Positions 56,715-64,000 of a DNA stretch of 64,000 bases are shown here, piece after piece. Position 1 is the first letter of the stretch. Each line of letters begins with the position of its first letter. Source of the DNA: JACVRW01 sp034664125 (GTDB taxonomy: Bacteria > Actinomycetota > Thermoleophilia > Solirubrobacterales > Thermoleophilaceae); contig JAXDIG010000050.1 in the NCBI GenBank assembly GCA_034664125.1, positions 62,001 to 126,000 on the forward strand. The letters run 5' to 3'. Under the pieces are notes generated by a model. That model was not told the DNA's origin. It worked only from the letters and a program-made list of their open reading frames with translations, and did not search any database. A program made the position numbers and the translations under genes.

Positions 56715-57306
56715 GCCGTTCGTCGCCGGCCTGGTCCTGGCCGCCGGCGGTTCGAGCAGGCTGGGGCGGCCGAAGCAGCTGCTGCCCTTCGGTGATGCCA
56801 CGCTGCTCGACCACACCGTCGCGACAGCGCGGGAGTGTCGCTTCGACCAGCTGATGGTCGCGCTCGGTGGCGCGGCCGACGACATCCGCGCGACGGTCGA
56901 CCTGTCCGGTGCCGAGGTGGTCGTGAACCAGGACTTCGGAGAGGGCTGCTCGTCCTCGATCGCGGCGGCGATCGGCGCGGTCGACGAGCGCGCCGAGGCA
57001 CTGGTGCTGCTGCTGGGCGACCAGCCGGGTGTCACGGCGGATACGGTGCGCGCGCTGATCGCGGGCCGCGGCGGCGCCGAGCTCGCCGTCTGCCGCTACG
57101 ACGAGGGGCGCGGTCACCCGTTCGCGTTCGCGCGCTCGGTCTTCGGCGAGCTCGGCACGCTGCACGGAGACAAGGCCGTCTGGAAGCTGCTCGACCGTCG
57201 CGGCGACGCGGTGTCCGAGGTGCGCGTGCCGGGGCCGATCCCGCTCGACGTGGACACCTGGAAGGACTACGAGGCCGTGCTCGCGAGCGCGGCCGCGTCC
57301 GCGTGA
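56701..57306 (+). CDS. MobA-like nucleotidyltransferase (MocA/molybdenum-cofactor type)
   Basis: 201 residues from ATG 56701. GT-A nucleotidyltransferase fold: LVLAAGGSSRLGRPKQLLPFGDATLLDHTV (NTP loop and Lys), LLLGDQPGVTADTVRALI (metal Asp), GHPFAFARSVFGELGTLHGDKAVWKLL and PIPLDVDTWKDYEAV. This is the layout of MocA-type molybdopterin cytidylyl/guanylyltransferases. With the XdhC-like gene it forms a Mo-cofactor maturation pair. The start lies inside the XdhC-YHS 3' end (14 bp). Confidence 0.88.
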   Translation: MPPAEPFVAGLVLAAGGSSRLGRPKQLLPFGDATLLDHTVATARECRFDQLMVALGGAADDIRATVDLSGAEVVVNQDFGEGCSSSIAAAIGAVDERAEALVLLLGDQPGVTADTVRALIAGRGGAELAVCRYDEGRGHPFAFARSVFGELGTLHGDKAVWKLLDRRGDAVSEVRVPGPIPLDVDTWKDYEAVLASAAASA

Positions 57307-57328
57307 GCGCGTCGCGGGGTGAGACTTG

Positions 57329-57457
57329 ATGCTGCTGGCGCACATCGGCGGGGTGCCGGTGGAGGAGGCGCTGCCGGGCGCGATCGTGTTCGCCATGGCG
57401 CTGCGCGTATGGGCGGCTCGGGTGCGGTTCAGAGGGCGGCGCTCGCCGCCGACCTGA
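57329..57457 (+). CDS. 42-residue small membrane-type protein
   Basis: MLLAHIGGVPVEEALPG, then AIVFAMALRVWAARVRF and a basic tail RGRRSPPT. One hydrophobic helix followed by positive charges suggests a single-pass membrane protein with a cytosolic C-terminus. The opening HIGGVPVEE is familiar from small actinobacterial proteins near respiratory genes, but I cannot name a family. No strong Shine-Dalgarno. Confidence 0.5.
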   Translation: MLLAHIGGVPVEEALPGAIVFAMALRVWAARVRFRGRRSPPT

Positions 57458-57471
57458 CAGCGCCGTCGTGC

Positions 57472-58986
57472 CTAGGCCGGCGGCTGTTGCCCGTCCCCGA
57501 AGCGCGATGCCGAGATGCCGACCCGCTTCGAGAACGGGCTGTCGAAGACCCGGCCGGCGCCGTTGATCTCGGCGTGGACGGCCAGCCAGTCGTCGTAGCG
57601 GGGGTACATCGAGCGCACCAGTCCGTGTCCGCCGGTGAGGGTGTTCACCTGACCCCAGTGGGGACGCCCGCACAGGTCGTAGAGCGCTTCCTCGTAGGCG
57701 GCGAGCAGCTCGTAGCCACCCTCCGTCCACTTCATCTGAATCAGCTCGATCATCATCGTGGTCTGACCTTGCATCATCGACATCAGGGCGCTCGACTCCT
57801 TGACGAAGCGCAGCGAGATCGGGGCCGTCTCGTACACCGTGCCCGCTTTTTGGTGGCGGCCCGCGACCTCGAGGATGACGTCGACCGCCTTGAGGTGCAG
57901 GGCGCGCTCGTCCACCGGCACCGCGATCTCGGCTGAGTACGCCGGCGCGTAGTTGGCGGGTCCGATGTTGAGCACCCTGTAGCTGATGCTCGTGTAGTCC
58001 TCGTCCGCCAGCGCCACGATCACCATGTCGAGCAGGCGCGGCGCGAGCCGCGGGCGTAGGTCGAGCAGGATGTTCGCTAGATAGGGGACGACGCGCGCCA
58101 TCGCGAGGAACTCGGGGACGCTGTTCCGCCGCCGGCTCGGCGCGCCCCACCAGTGCCTCGACGGCGGCGTCTTGTCACGCGTGGTGACGAGGCAGCGGAC
58201 CTCCTGCCCGGGCAGCGGGTGAGGGCTGAAGATGAGCTCGTAGTGACGGTGCTCGTCGAGCACCTTCCCGGCCTCGAGGTCGCGCCGCACGTCGGGCCAC
58301 CACGCCTTCGTGCGCACCTCCTTGAGCCAGTACTCGTCCTCCACGGCGAGGTACACGGAGTAGATCAGCCCCATGCACCCCATGCCCACGCGCACGGCGT
58401 CGAACCAGTCGGCGTCCTGGTGGAGCTCCCAGTCCGGGCGCGCCTCCTCGAAGCGGGCGCGGTCGGTGATGCCGCCGGGTGGCTCCACCCGCATCAGCCG
58501 GCCTTCGCTGGCCACCAGGTCGATCGAACGCACCGAGTCGGCGATCGGCCCGAATCCGGTGCCGGAGCCGTGCGTGGATGTCGACATGACACCAGCCACC
58601 GTCTGCGCGTCGTAGCCGCCCATGTTGGACAGCGCGAGGCCCGCCTTGTCGAGCCGGCGGTTGAGCTCGCGCAGCCGAATGCCGGCCTCCGTCCGGACCA
58701 GGTGGTCGGTGTCGAGCGCTTCGCGCAGCACGTCCGGCTCCGCCGGAAGGGGCCGGTTGAGCTTGTGCGTCTCGACGAGGAAGCCCTCGGTCAGCGCGAC
58801 GTCGGACCACGAGTGCCCCGACCCGACCGCGCGCACGGTGGTTGCGTGGTCCTGCGCGGCACGCACGATCGCCTGCAGGTCCTCCAGCGAGCCCGCGTCA
58901 TAGACGCGCAGCGGGTCGACCGCCTGGTTGCCGTTGTGGTTGCGCCACCGCTTGCGGCTCTTGAAGCGGGGCGAGGCAGAGCTCAC
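57472..58986 (-). CDS. FAD-linked oxidase of the aldonolactone oxidase type (ALO-like)
   Basis: 504 residues from GTG 58986. PCMH FAD domain: LRVYDAGSLEDLQAIVRAAQDHATTVRAVGSGHSWSDVALTEG, GYDAQTVAGVMSTSTHGSGTGFGPIADSVRSIDLV, and a C-terminal ALO-like domain ending HWGQVNTLTGGHGLVRSMYPRYDDWLAVHAEINGAGRVFDSPFSKRVGI. No signal peptide. GTGA overlap with the GMC oxidoreductase gene. ALO enzymes oxidise sugar-gamma-lactones. Paired with a GMC/cholesterol-oxidase-like enzyme, a sterol or lactone substrate is possible. Confidence 0.87.
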   Translation of the reverse strand: MSSASPRFKSRKRWRNHNGNQAVDPLRVYDAGSLEDLQAIVRAAQDHATTVRAVGSGHSWSDVALTEGFLVETHKLNRPLPAEPDVLREALDTDHLVRTEAGIRLRELNRRLDKAGLALSNMGGYDAQTVAGVMSTSTHGSGTGFGPIADSVRSIDLVASEGRLMRVEPPGGITDRARFEEARPDWELHQDADWFDAVRVGMGCMGLIYSVYLAVEDEYWLKEVRTKAWWPDVRRDLEAGKVLDEHRHYELIFSPHPLPGQEVRCLVTTRDKTPPSRHWWGAPSRRRNSVPEFLAMARVVPYLANILLDLRPRLAPRLLDMVIVALADEDYTSISYRVLNIGPANYAPAYSAEIAVPVDERALHLKAVDVILEVAGRHQKAGTVYETAPISLRFVKESSALMSMMQGQTTMMIELIQMKWTEGGYELLAAYEEALYDLCGRPHWGQVNTLTGGHGLVRSMYPRYDDWLAVHAEINGAGRVFDSPFSKRVGISASRFGDGQQPPA

Positions 58987-60557
58987 GGTGCCCAGTCGTG
59001 CAGGAGCGCCTGCACGTTGCGCTCCGCGAGCGCCGCGATCGTCTTCGACGGGTTCACCCCGAGCGCCGTCGGCACGATCGACCCGTCGGAGACGTACAGA
59101 CCCTCGTAGCCGTGCACCTTGCCAAGGCCGTCGACCGCCCCCTCTGCCGGGTCGTCCGCCATCGGCAGGCCGCCGAGCGGGTGCACGGTCATGTACTTGC
59201 CCAGCGGTCCGCCGTCCGGCTCGAACCAGGGTTCTGCGCCGGAGTGCTCGGCCACCTCGCGCGTCGCTTCGCGCATCCCGTCGATGAGGTCCTTGTTGGC
59301 CGACTTGCTCCACTGGATGTCGAAGCGCCGCAGCAGCGGCGTCAGCCGCATCTTGCCCTGCGCCTCGTCGCGGCCGATCATCAGGAACACGAGCGAGTCC
59401 GTGATCGGCGGCGCACCACGCAGGTCGAGCCGCACGTCGCGCGGGCTCACCCGGCGGTCGGTCAGCCAGAGCAGCGCGGCCCCGGCCTTGAGCCGCAGCA
59501 GCCAGCGTCGCGGCCCGCTGAGCACGCTCAGGCCGCGCGCGACCTTCAGCAGACCGGTGAAGCGCGGTGGGAGGCCGCCGTCGGCCAGCATGAAGCGGCC
59601 GTCCGCCGTGTAGTCGAGGCGCGACGTCATCACCGGTCCGTGGTCGGTCCGTGCTCCGCGCACGTCGTCCTTGGTCGGGTCGAACGCCGCCCCCAGCGCG
59701 TCGCCGTTGCCCGAGAAGCGTGTGCCCACCGCGGGCGACAGCGCCGGCAGCCGCCGCTTGTTCTTGAGCAGGATGCGGCTGCTTCCGAGACAGCCTGCCG
59801 CCAGGATGACGACGCGGGCCTGGACCGAGTCCTTGCCGCCCCCGTCCAGCCGCCGGAAGCCCACCGTCCAGCGTCCGCCGCGGGTTTCCGGAGGGTCGAG
59901 TCGCTGCACCTCGTGCAGCGGGCGGATCTCCGCGGCGCGTGCCTCGGCGCGGGCGATGTAGGTGAGCGCCACGGTGTTCATGGCATTCCGCGGGCAGCCG
60001 ATGTTGCAGCGGCCGAGGTTGTCGCAACCCTGCTGGACAGCCCCGCTGAACGGGTGCTTGCGCTCGTCGCCGAAGTGCACGGCAAGCGGGAGCAGCTCCG
60101 CCTGGCGCCCGGCGTGCGCGCCCGCCGCCCCGAAGGACGCGACCTTCGGCAGAGGGGGAGCGGGCGGCGTCGTGTTCGCCTCCAGCACCTGCTCGGCCAT
60201 GTCGTAGAACGGGTCGAGCACCTGCCGCGAGAGGCCGGCCGGCCACCCCTTGTCGAAGACGTCGGCGGGCGTCCTCAGCTGCACGTTGGCGTAGATGAGC
60301 GAGCCGCCGCCGACCGCGGCCGCGCTCAGCACGGCGACGTCGCTCATCAGGCTCAGCTCGTAGATGCCGTCCGGGTTCAGCGACGGGTGCCAGAACAGCC
60401 GCGGGGCGTCCTCGGGAGAGTCGATGAAGTCGTCCGGCCCGAAGCGCCGGCCGCGCTCCAGCACACACACGGACCAGTCGTGCTCGGCCAGGCGACAAGC
60501 GGTGATGCCGCCGCCGAAGCCCGAACCGACCACCACCGCGTCGTAGACGCGCTGCAC
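58983..60557 (-). CDS. GMC-family FAD oxidoreductase, cholesterol-oxidase-like
   Basis: 524 residues, GTG start. FAD motif DAVVVGSGFGGGITACRLAEHDWSVCVLERG (GxGxxG at 11-16), followed by CDNLGRCNIGCPRNAMNTVALTYIARAEARAAEIRP and the C-terminal HPLGGLPMADDPAEGAVDGLGKVHGYEGLYVSDGSIVPTALGVNPSKTIAALAE with the catalytic His region. This wording matches GMC enzymes of the cholesterol oxidase and related group. No signal peptide; cytosolic. Coupled by GTGA to the ALO-like gene, so both probably act on the same substrate class. Confidence 0.88.
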   Translation of the reverse strand: MQRVYDAVVVGSGFGGGITACRLAEHDWSVCVLERGRRFGPDDFIDSPEDAPRLFWHPSLNPDGIYELSLMSDVAVLSAAAVGGGSLIYANVQLRTPADVFDKGWPAGLSRQVLDPFYDMAEQVLEANTTPPAPPLPKVASFGAAGAHAGRQAELLPLAVHFGDERKHPFSGAVQQGCDNLGRCNIGCPRNAMNTVALTYIARAEARAAEIRPLHEVQRLDPPETRGGRWTVGFRRLDGGGKDSVQARVVILAAGCLGSSRILLKNKRRLPALSPAVGTRFSGNGDALGAAFDPTKDDVRGARTDHGPVMTSRLDYTADGRFMLADGGLPPRFTGLLKVARGLSVLSGPRRWLLRLKAGAALLWLTDRRVSPRDVRLDLRGAPPITDSLVFLMIGRDEAQGKMRLTPLLRRFDIQWSKSANKDLIDGMREATREVAEHSGAEPWFEPDGGPLGKYMTVHPLGGLPMADDPAEGAVDGLGKVHGYEGLYVSDGSIVPTALGVNPSKTIAALAERNVQALLHDWAP

Positions 60558-60620
60558 GGGCCGACACTAACCGCTTTGAGAAGCCCTGACCAGTGGAGTC
60601 CGCGCCGAGCGCCGAACCGG

Positions 60621-60896
60621 TCAGGCGCCGATCGAGAACATCGCCTCGAGGTCATGCTGGGAGAAGACCTCGAACGCGACCATGGTGTACGTCTGCGCGA
60701 TCCCCGGCATGCGCGCGAGCTTGCCCGTGACGAGCTCGGCGAGCTGGTCGTGCTCGCGCAGCCGCAGGATGGCGACGAAGTCCCACTTGCCGGTGACCGA
60801 GTAGGCCTCGGCCACTCCCTCGATCTCGGCCAGACAACCCCCGAGGGTCGGGAGGGCGTCGCGCTCGGCCTTGATCAGCACCACCGCGTGCGTCAT
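60621..60896 (-). CDS. Lrp/AsnC ligand-binding (RAM) domain protein without HTH
   Basis: 91 residues: MTHAVVLIKAERDALPTLGGCLAEIEGVAEAYSVTGKWDFVAILRLREHDQLAELVTGKLARMPGIAQTYTMVAFEVFS. The alpha-beta RAM fold of Lrp/AsnC is complete, including the VTGKWDFVAIL and the effector loop region, but no DNA-binding domain is present. Standalone RAM proteins form oligomers and can bind amino acids. Divergent from the zinc-ribbon gene across 29 bp that contain a perfect 17-bp dyad. Confidence 0.85.
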   Translation of the reverse strand: MTHAVVLIKAERDALPTLGGCLAEIEGVAEAYSVTGKWDFVAILRLREHDQLAELVTGKLARMPGIAQTYTMVAFEVFSQHDLEAMFSIGA

Positions 60897-60901
60897 GCGC
60901 G

Positions 60902-60918
60902 GCACGGTACTACCGTGC
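60902..60918. promoter_or_regulatory. 17-bp dyad GCACGGT-ACT-ACCGTGC
   Basis: Perfect 7-bp arms with a 3-bp spacer fill most of the 29-bp gap between two divergent start codons. Any protein bound here would block both genes. Confidence 0.5.
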
Positions 60919-60925
60919 ACCGGGT

Positions 60926-61372
60926 GTGACCGCCACGACTGCCAGCTGTCCGCGGTGCGGGGCCGGCGCGGCCGCTCACGCGGCCCGCTGCGACACGTGC
61001 GGGTTCGTGTTCTTCGAGGAGTCGCCGCGGCGCTCGCTCCCGCGGCCTTCCCCGCCGTGGATCCTGGCGGCATCGATCCTGGCCGCCGGTGGCGCCGGAG
61101 TCGCGGCTCTGCTCACGCGCGACTCGCCTCCCGAACCACTCGCCGCGGTGCCGGCGGCGCGCGCGGAGCGGCGCCTCGAGCACCAGCTCGGGACAGGCGA
61201 AGGGGCAGGCGGCTCGGTGCGCTGCCCCAGCCCGATCCGACCCGGCCACGCGACCCGCTGCCAGTTCCTTTACGAGAACGGCGACACGCGGCTGATGCTG
61301 GTGACCCTGATGGCGAACGGCACCCTGGACATCGAGGTGCCCTATCCGGCGCAGCGGCGGCCGAGCGGGTAG
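60926..61372 (+). CDS. Zinc-ribbon membrane protein with DUF4333-like C-terminus
   Basis: 148 residues, GTG start. N-terminal zinc ribbon CPRC (8-11) and CDTC (22-25), a proline-rich linker, one membrane helix (WILAASILAAGGAGVAALL, about 45-63) and an extracytoplasmic domain (RRLEHQLGTGEGAGGSVRCPSPIRPGHATRCQFLYENGDTRLMLVTLMANGTLDIEVPYP) that resembles DUF4333, with two Cys likely in a disulfide. Probably a membrane sensor or assembly factor. Function unknown. Confidence 0.7.
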   Translation: MTATTASCPRCGAGAAAHAARCDTCGFVFFEESPRRSLPRPSPPWILAASILAAGGAGVAALLTRDSPPEPLAAVPAARAERRLEHQLGTGEGAGGSVRCPSPIRPGHATRCQFLYENGDTRLMLVTLMANGTLDIEVPYPAQRRPSG

Positions 61373-61396
61373 CCGGCCTCCATTGGACGGATCGGG

Positions 61397-61894
61397 TCAG
61401 TCAGATTCGCGAAGGACCTCGAGTCCAACCGGCCGGTCGAGCGTGAAGATGAGGACCGCCGTGTCGGCTTCGACGTCGGTGTCGCCCAGGCTGACCTCGA
61501 CCCCGCATCCGGTCAGCCTCTCCACCGTCTCCTGCAGATCGGGGAGCATCGCGCGCTTGGCCGTTCGCCGGATGGCGCGGACGAGGTCCACGTCATGGTT
61601 TGCCGCCAGGGTGCGCTCGAGCGGGGTCAACACCTCGCGCATCACGATCACGACCACGTTGTGCCGGAAGAACGCCTGTGCCTTGGTGGGGCCGCGGCCG
61701 ACGACGTTTCGATGAATCCGCACGATCGCCCTGGCCAGCGCGGCGTTCAGTTGGCCGGCGCCTGCATCTACGTTCAGTCGCCGATCCGGCCGATCCAGCG
61801 GTTCGACCTCCGCCAGGAACCTGTATGGCTCTTGCGCCATGGAGGGCGAAGTGTTGCGGTCGAAGTCAGTCAGTACATGGGTAAAACGACTCAT
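61397..61894 (-). CDS. DUF2294-family protein
   Basis: 165 residues from ATG 61894 (MSRFTHVLTDFDRNTSPSMAQEPYRF); MAQEP at 61840 is an alternative start. The core AGAGQLNAALARAIVRIHRNVVGRGPTKAQAFFRHNVVVIVMREVLTPLERTLAANHDVDLVRAIRRTAKRAMLPDLQETVERLTGCGVEVSLGDTDVEADTAVLIFTLD is the DUF2294 (Na-translocating decarboxylase-like annotation) fold. Function is not known. No adjacent operon partner. Confidence 0.78.
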   Translation of the reverse strand: MSRFTHVLTDFDRNTSPSMAQEPYRFLAEVEPLDRPDRRLNVDAGAGQLNAALARAIVRIHRNVVGRGPTKAQAFFRHNVVVIVMREVLTPLERTLAANHDVDLVRAIRRTAKRAMLPDLQETVERLTGCGVEVSLGDTDVEADTAVLIFTLDRPVGLEVLRESD

Positions 61895-61942
61895 CTTTTC
61901 CCCGCTTGTGCGCATTTCGGGGCGCAAATGCGGGTTGGCGCG

Positions 61943-62497
61943 TTACGCGGACGCCGCGGCCTTCCTGGACCACTCGGCCTTGTGGGCGCGCTTGGCCGCC
62001 TGGTAGTCGGCCAGCGCCTGCGGGGAGTCCACGTCGCCCAGGGTGGGGTGCCACGGCACCAGCTCCCCGGCGGCCTCCACCCCGAAGCGCTTGGCCAGCA
62101 CGGCGCCGAGCGCCTTGACCTTCATTTCCCCGAAGCCCGGGAGCGCTTCCAGGTTGGCGCGCAGCGCGCTCGAGTCGGTGGCTTCGGTCCAGACGCGCGC
62201 GGCGTCGCCGTCGTAGTGGTCGAGCAGGTACACGGCCAGGTCGTGCACCCGCTTGGCCATCGATCCGGGGAAGCGGTGGATCGCGGGCCTGGTGCGGAAG
62301 ACCGGCTCCAGGTCGGCCGACGCGAGCGTCGCGGCGTCCACGGCGCCAAGGCGCTCCTTCAGAGCGAGCGGGCCGGCGAACGCCTTCTGCACGGTGACCT
62401 GCTGGTCGAGCGCGAAGCCCACCAGCAGCGCCATCGGGTCCGCGGCGATCAGCTCGTTGGCCTCGTCGGAATCCGTGAAGTAGAGCCGCTCGGGCAC
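61943..62497 (-). CDS. HhH-GPD base-excision repair protein
   Basis: 184 residues from GTG 62497 (VPERLYFTDSDEANELIAADPMALLVGFALDQQVTVQKAFAGPLALKERLG). The HhH-GPD helices include ALPGFGEMKVKALGAVLAKRFGVEA, with the hairpin LPGFGEMK and a downstream Asp (VDSPQ region). Short relatives are annotated as HhH-GPD-type base excision DNA repair family proteins in actinobacteria; the catalytic Lys position of Nth is not obvious, so a glycosylase-only or inactive role is possible. Cytosolic DNA binding is expected. Confidence 0.82.
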   Translation of the reverse strand: MPERLYFTDSDEANELIAADPMALLVGFALDQQVTVQKAFAGPLALKERLGAVDAATLASADLEPVFRTRPAIHRFPGSMAKRVHDLAVYLLDHYDGDAARVWTEATDSSALRANLEALPGFGEMKVKALGAVLAKRFGVEAAGELVPWHPTLGDVDSPQALADYQAAKRAHKAEWSRKAAASA

Positions 62498-62644
62498 GCG
62501 CCGATCGTACCGGGAGGCGCTCACGGCGCCGGCCTCCGCAGCCTCACCTCGCGCCGCGGCCGGCAGCGCAGCAGCGGCACCAGCACCGAGCCGGCGGGCG
62601 CGCGAGCGCCCCACCGGCGCCCGTAAGCAGGTAACTTCGAAGTC

Positions 62645-64000
62645 ATGGGTTTGACTCGCCCAACGATGGCGGCGTTGGTGGCTGCCATCTCGCTGGTGCC
62701 CTGCGCGGCCGCGCTGGCGCATCACACGGGGGCGCCCAAGCCGCACGACGGCCTCTGGCCGGGGCCCGCCAAGACGCCCGAGGAGCGCCTGCTGCGCACC
62801 GAGGAGAGTGCCGCGCTCGGGACCGACCACGCGGCCGAGCACGCGCGCCTGCGCGCCTACCAGAGCAGCCCGCGCTGGCGGCGCACACTGGAGCGGGCCA
62901 CCGCCGTCGCGGCTCGCGAGCGGGCGCGGATGGCCGCCACGGGCCGGCTGGACCGCACCGGCCGCTGGCCGGACGGAGGCGAGTTCGACATCCGCGCCGC
63001 CGACGGCACGACGACCTTCGCGACCCACGCGGTGATGCTGCCCACCGGCAAGGTGCTCTGGTACTCGATCCCGAGCCATCCCGACCGGCCGCTGGGGCCC
63101 CGGTACCTCTCCGTCGCGATCCTGTGGGACCCGTCGAAGGGCGCCGGCCCGCGGTCCTTCAAGGAGGTCAACCCCCCGATCGACCCCGCCACCGGTCAGC
63201 CGGTGAACATCTGGTGCAGCGGCAACTCGCTGCTCGCCGACGGTCGAGTGCTCGTGACCGGCGGGAACCTGAAGTACACGGTCGAGACGCACGCCGGCAA
63301 GTTCGCGGGCCTCAACCACGTCTACACCTTCGACCCGTTCACCGAGCGCTGGAAGCGTCAGCCGAACATGCCCCACGGCCGCTGGTACCCGAGCCAGCTG
63401 CTGATGCCGGACGGGCGCACCTTCATCATGGGCGGGCTCGACGAGCGCGGCTCCGGCGACAAGAACGAGGACATCGAGCTGTTCACGCCGTCGCGCTCGC
63501 GCGGCGGGCGCGGCCGGCTCAGCCTGCTCGGCGGCTCCGGCGTCCTGGGCGATGCCGGGCGGCCGCCGGTGGGCGACTACTACCCGCACCTGTTCTGGAT
63601 GCCGAGCGGCCGCGGGCTGATCGCCGGGCCGTGGACCACCGACACCTGGTGGTTCTCTCCGCCGGGCAACCCGGCCCGCCTGCGCTGGCAGGACCTGCCC
63701 AACTCGACTCAGAGCCGCGTCTGGGGCACGGCCGTCCTGCTGCCCGCCGGACCGGACGGCTCGCACCAGGTCGAGCAGTTCGGGGGCTCCGACAAGCCGA
63801 AGGCGGATTCCACCGTGCCGCCCGGCGACGCACTGGCCACGAACAGCGTCTCGGTGTTCGACGAGCGCCGGCCCGCGGCCGGCTGGAACGACACGGCCAG
63901 GGTCGCGCGCGGCGCGCTGAACAGGCCGCGCTCGCACGCCAACACGGTGCTGCTGCCCGACGGCTCGATGGTGACCGTCGGCGGTGGCTGGGGAGACAAG
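62645..64000 (+). CDS. Galactose-oxidase-like copper radical protein (3' end beyond the window)
   Basis: 452 codons from ATG 62645 to the right edge, with a signal peptide (MGLTRPTMAALVAAISLVPCAAALA). Kelch-like beta-propeller repeats (VLVTGGNLKYTV, RTFIMGGLDERG, MVTVGGGWG). Cys191 in NIWCSGNSLLADGRVLVTGG and Tyr248 in PHGRWYPSQLLMPDGRTFIMGG occupy the places of the Cys-Tyr redox cofactor of galactose/glyoxal oxidase. The DUF1929 C-terminal domain, which carries the remaining copper ligand, lies beyond the window. Extracellular oxidation of an alcohol or aldehyde with hydrogen peroxide release is the likely activity. Confidence 0.85.
   Translation, partial: MGLTRPTMAALVAAISLVPCAAALAHHTGAPKPHDGLWPGPAKTPEERLLRTEESAALGTDHAAEHARLRAYQSSPRWRRTLERATAVAARERARMAATGRLDRTGRWPDGGEFDIRAADGTTTFATHAVMLPTGKVLWYSIPSHPDRPLGPRYLSVAILWDPSKGAGPRSFKEVNPPIDPATGQPVNIWCSGNSLLADGRVLVTGGNLKYTVETHAGKFAGLNHVYTFDPFTERWKRQPNMPHGRWYPSQLLMPDGRTFIMGGLDERGSGDKNEDIELFTPSRSRGGRGRLSLLGGSGVLGDAGRPPVGDYYPHLFWMPSGRGLIAGPWTTDTWWFSPPGNPARLRWQDLPNSTQSRVWGTAVLLPAGPDGSHQVEQFGGSDKPKADSTVPPGDALATNSVSVFDERRPAAGWNDTARVARGALNRPRSHANTVLLPDGSMVTVGGGWGDK

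Noticed and set aside
1..64000. CRISPR arrays, tRNA/rRNA genes, insertion sequences or phage genes
   Set aside because: No regularly spaced repeats, no cloverleaf-like sequences, no transposase or integrase ORF recognised on either strand.

Overview
The window is strongly GC-rich, with G or C at almost every third codon position, frequent GTG and TTG starts, many 4-nt ATGA/GTGA gene overlaps and several probably leaderless genes. The gene content (SARP regulators, IclR/FadR regulators, XdhC, DUF4242, ribose-type ABC importers) points to an Actinomycetota chromosome. Thermoleophilia (Solirubrobacterales-like) is my best guess, by inference only. I see no rRNA, tRNA, CRISPR array, transposase or phage gene. 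Both ends cut through genes: a secreted M11-like metalloprotease on the left and a galactose-oxidase-like copper radical protein on the right.

Layout. 1-6.2 kb: metalloprotease, a 19-residue hydrophobic miniprotein, cytochrome P450, VOC protein, cyclopropane-fatty-acid synthase, sulfotransferase-like protein, and a tight MarR/XRE divergent pair. 6.2-11.4 kb: a catabolic operon (two SDRs, a HisD-type dehydrogenase, IclR regulator, HpcH/HpaI aldolase) preceded by a FadR-type regulator gene, with matching operator-like sites. 11.4-14.5 kb: PAP2 phosphatase, secreted PLC-like protein, small proteins and a folded 124-bp intergenic element. 14.5-17.2 kb: a compact, possibly undescribed RiPP-type locus, in which a methyltransferase, a 20-residue peptide with a near-perfect ribosome binding site and a PqqD-like/ThiF-like E1 enzyme are chained by 4-nt overlaps, with a divergent HTH regulator. 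17.2-27.6 kb: sigma factor, response regulator, an oxidoreductase/ABC-importer/GNAT/deacetylase operon, an MFS exporter and a gamma-glutamyltransferase. 27.6-36.6 kb: animal-type heme peroxidase, EamA permease, and a large SARP/NB-ARC/TPR regulator divergent from a four-gene membrane-protein/MFS operon behind 11-bp-phased direct repeats.

36.5-41.3 kb holds a secreted phosphodiesterase, then an alpha/beta hydrolase, a subtilase and a separately encoded subtilase prodomain. 41.3-53.3 kb is a sugar-acid catabolic region: glucarate-dehydratase-like enzyme, 2-keto-3-deoxygluconate kinase, KDPG aldolase, mannonate oxidoreductase-like SDR, sugar ABC importer, IclR regulator, an unusual TIM-barrel/M24 peptidase fusion and an aldo/keto reductase. 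A 30-bp palindrome separates the binding-protein gene from the ATPase gene. 53.2-64 kb: DUF4242 protein, a second SARP, tautomerase, an XdhC-YHS fusion with a MobA-like transferase, an ALO-type/GMC oxidase pair, a RAM-only Lrp-like protein, a zinc-ribbon protein, DUF2294, a HhH-GPD DNA-repair protein and the truncated copper radical oxidase.

How it works together: the two catabolic regions look like independently regulated modules for sugar acids or small polyols (import, oxidation or dehydration, phosphorylation, aldol cleavage). The RiPP-like locus, the SARP-controlled operon and the split subtilase are the parts least explained by known systems. All functional calls rest on motif recognition by eye. 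No homology search was run.
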